Shown here one piece after another: positions 5,818 through 7,106 of a stretch of 7,106 bases of DNA. Position 1 is the first letter of the stretch; the number at the start of each line of letters is the position of its first letter. The stretch is from positions 1-7,106 of the forward strand of contig JAGLDT010000216.1 of NCBI GenBank assembly GCA_023145485.1, read 5' to 3'. The stretch is from Cocleimonas sp. GTDB taxonomy: Bacteria > Pseudomonadota > Gammaproteobacteria > Thiotrichales > Thiotrichaceae. Under the pieces are notes generated by a model. The model saw nothing but the letters and a program-made list of their open reading frames with translations, did no database searches and was not told where the DNA came from. A program made the translations under genes and the position numbers.

Positions 5818-5932
5818 GTCCCCGATGAGTAGTATATGCTTAGAAAATTGCTTTCGATCAGCTTTGTGGGTACTCATATGGACTTGATGCTTACATCCGC
5901 TAAGGAGTCATCGTCTGATGGCTCCTTTTTTT
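5818..5932 (+). ncRNA. Candidate small noncoding RNA (or attenuated leader)
   Basis: This stretch of about 115 nt shows three consecutive hairpins. The first is a long one: GTCC (5818-5821) pairs with GGAC (5880-5883), and TGAGTA (5826-5831) pairs with TACTCA (5871-5876), separated by a small internal loop. The second is GATG-CTTA-CATC (5886-5897). The third is a strong intrinsic terminator (5902-5932). A sigma70-like promoter ends just upstream of the first stem. No gene on this strand precedes the terminator, and the next gene has its own promoter after it, so an independent RNA is the simplest reading. I do not recognise the family. 6S RNA, TwoAYGGAY and hammerhead were considered and do not fit. 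A regulatory leader of the DUF1015 gene is the main alternative. Confidence 0.5.
5902..5932 (+). terminator. Strong orphan intrinsic terminator
   Basis: AAGGAGTCATC (5902-5912) pairs with GATGGCTCCTT (5917-5927) over 11 positions with a single G-U and a GTCT tetraloop. A run of seven T follows from 5926 to 5932. It works on the plus strand only, since the opposite strand has no T-run after the stem. No plus-strand gene lies upstream in the window, so it must end a transcript that begins inside the intergenic region. Confidence 0.87.
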
Positions 5933-5978
5933 ATGACAAATAAAATTTTGTAAAACCTGATAACCAGTGTGCCATTTC

Positions 5979-6007
5979 TTGCTATTTCTGATTAAGATTA
6001 GGATAAT
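5979..6007 (+). promoter_or_regulatory. Sigma70 promoter of the DUF1015 gene
   Basis: TTGCTA (5979-5984) and GATAAT (6002-6007) are separated by exactly 17 bp and match consensus at 4 and 5 of 6 positions. The predicted start is near 6014, giving a 5' leader of about 25 nt. It lies after the terminator at 5932, so the gene can be expressed independently of the candidate small RNA. A weak Shine-Dalgarno, GGAA at 6029-6032, precedes the ATG by 6 nt. Confidence 0.65.
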
Positions 6008-6038
6008 CGCGACCTTTCCCTAATCATTGGAATCCATT

Positions 6039-7106
6039 ATGAATCTCATTCGTCCTTTTCATGGTCTACGTCCTGCTACTGGTCGTGGTGCTGATGTCGT
6101 TGCTCCTCCTTACGATGTTCTAAACACCCAAGAAGCAATCGAACGTGCTGATGGTCGTCCTTGGAGTTTTTTACACATTTCTCGTCCTGAAATTGATTTA
6201 CCCGAAGGAACTGATCCTTATGATGCATCGGTGTATACCAAAGCAAGTGAAAATCTAAATAAGATGATCGAGGCTGGGGTGTTGGTTAAAGATGATCGTG
6301 CTAACTACTATGCATATCGTTTGGTTATGGATGGACACGCGCAAATTGGTTTAGTGGCAGCCGCTTCTGTTGCTGACTATGATACCAATCGTATTCGTAA
6401 ACATGAATTTACCCGTCCAATGAAAGAGGATGATCGTGTACGTCAAATTGATGCGGTCAATGCACAAACAGGTCCTGTATTATTAGCCTATCCTGATGCA
6501 CCTATCGTTGATGACATACTCAGTGCGGCAGCACAGGGAAAACCCGATCTACAAACCACCGCAGATGATGGTGTTGAACATACACTTTGGATTATTTCTG
6601 ATGATGCTATTATTCAATCACTAACCAATGCATTTGATGCAATGCACGCCATTTATATTGCCGATGGACATCATCGCTCTGCGTCTGCTTCTCGTATTTG
6701 CGCCACACGTAAAACAGCTAATTCTCAGCATACAGGTGACGAGTCATATAATCATTTCTTGTCCGTTATCTTCCCACATCATCAAATGAAAATTTTTGAT
6801 TATAATCGTGTGATTAAAGATCTTAACGGTCTTAATGAAGCAACGCTACTAGAGAAAATTGCGGAAAAATTTAGCGTTAAAGCCAACGCATCTGCCTATA
6901 AGCCAACACAAGCTGCAGAGTACGGCATGTACCTTAACGGTAAGTGGTATAAATTAGAATTACAGCAAAATTTAATTCCACAAGATGATCCTGTTGCACG
7001 TTTAGATGTTAGCTTATTAGCCGACAATCTGATTGAACCACTGCTCGGTATAGCAGACCAACGAACCGATACGCGTATTGATTTCGTAGGAGGAATACGT
7101 GGACTA
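6039..7106 (+). CDS. DUF1015 (COG4198) family protein, 3' end cut by window
   Basis: The frame stays open for 356 codons to the window edge. The family is usually about 410-420 residues, so some 55-65 are missing. Conserved blocks visible in order are RPFHGLRP (5-12), VAPPYDV (21-27), KHEFTRP (121-127) followed by KEDDRVRQID, QTGPVLLAY (143-151), YIADGHHRSASA (206-217), RLDVSLL (321-327) and DFVGG (348-352). There is no signal peptide or membrane segment, so it should be cytoplasmic. The biochemical function is not established. From memory, family members often sit beside serine biosynthesis genes such as serA, but whatever follows here is outside the window. The ATG at 6039 begins directly with the conserved N-terminus. 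Its own promoter and its orientation away from the transglycosylase suggest it heads a separate transcript. The family call is firm; the function is unknown. Confidence 0.9.
   Translation, partial: MNLIRPFHGLRPATGRGADVVAPPYDVLNTQEAIERADGRPWSFLHISRPEIDLPEGTDPYDASVYTKASENLNKMIEAGVLVKDDRANYYAYRLVMDGHAQIGLVAAASVADYDTNRIRKHEFTRPMKEDDRVRQIDAVNAQTGPVLLAYPDAPIVDDILSAAAQGKPDLQTTADDGVEHTLWIISDDAIIQSLTNAFDAMHAIYIADGHHRSASASRICATRKTANSQHTGDESYNHFLSVIFPHHQMKIFDYNRVIKDLNGLNEATLLEKIAEKFSVKANASAYKPTQAAEYGMYLNGKWYKLELQQNLIPQDDPVARLDVSLLADNLIEPLLGIADQRTDTRIDFVGGIRGL

Larger units (their letters stand above)
5400..6038. other. 639-bp divergent intergenic region
   Basis: This region separates the minus-strand transglycosylase gene from the plus-strand DUF1015 gene and has no long ORF. 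From left to right it contains an AT-rich leader and possible promoter for the transglycosylase, a TTCTAGAA palindrome at 5512-5519, and a 22-codon ORF with a strong Shine-Dalgarno. A 10-bp palindrome, TGATATATCA, lies at 5691-5700. The rest is a candidate small RNA with its own promoter and terminator, then the DUF1015 promoter. The length and number of signals exceed what two divergent housekeeping genes need. Confidence 0.7.

Noticed and set aside
5822..5848. Hammerhead-like core (CCGATGA followed by GAAA)
   Set aside because: The invariant U of CUGAUGA is a C, and the sequence between the two blocks does not form stem II.
5875..5910. CsrA-sponge or TwoAYGGAY-type RNA
   Set aside because: Only ATGGAC near 5878 and AAGGAG in the terminator stem match GGA-type motifs, and neither lies in a hairpin loop as those families require.
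5790..5932. 6S RNA, prompted by GTCCCC followed by a GATGAG stretch at 5818-5829
   Set aside because: The GUCCCC start resembles part of 6S RNA, but the closing stem, the central bubble with its 3' partner, and the usual length of about 180 nt are absent.
1..7106. Mobile elements, CRISPR arrays, tRNA or rRNA genes
   Set aside because: No transposase or integrase motifs, regularly spaced repeats or tRNA/rRNA sequences were seen on either strand.

Overview
The window reads as AT-rich chromosomal DNA of a Gram-negative proteobacterium, most likely a gammaproteobacterium. The evidence is a complete LptF/LptG pair, an LpxL-type lipid A acyltransferase, and an IlvE with the N-terminus MSMADRDG, which is the form seen in Pseudomonas-like gammaproteobacteria. 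The moderate-to-low GC would fit a Methylophaga-, Thiotrichales- or Methylococcales-like lineage, but the genus cannot be fixed from this sequence.

Layout, left to right. Positions 1-168 are noncoding and hold an 11-bp inverted repeat. Positions 169-3478 carry four minus-strand genes, transcribed right to left: a small zf-CHCC zinc-finger protein, an LpxL-family acyltransferase, lptF and lptG. The last three are joined by 4-nt ATGA overlaps, so they are almost certainly one translationally coupled operon. Its products add a late acyl chain to lipid A and then help extract finished LPS from the inner membrane as the permease half of LptB2FGC. Upstream of these genes, ilvE (branched-chain aminotransferase, minus strand, 3556-4482) ends in a good intrinsic terminator. 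That terminator lies so close to the zinc-finger start that the LPS operon has no room for a complete promoter after it. Further upstream is a secreted lytic transglycosylase with a DUF4124 plus SLT layout (minus strand, 4647-5399).

Positions 5400-6038 form a 639-bp divergent intergenic region. It holds a possible promoter for the transglycosylase, a 22-codon ORF with a near-perfect Shine-Dalgarno sequence, and an orphan plus-strand intrinsic terminator. The terminator is preceded by a folded stretch and a sigma70-like promoter, which together look like an unannotated small RNA of about 115 nt. A separate good promoter follows for the last gene. That gene, on the plus strand from 6039 to the window edge, is a DUF1015 (COG4198) family protein cut off before its C-terminus.

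No tRNA, rRNA, CRISPR array, insertion sequence or phage gene was seen. Most of the window is ordinary envelope and amino-acid housekeeping. The part most likely to hold something undescribed is the 5400-6038 intergenic region.
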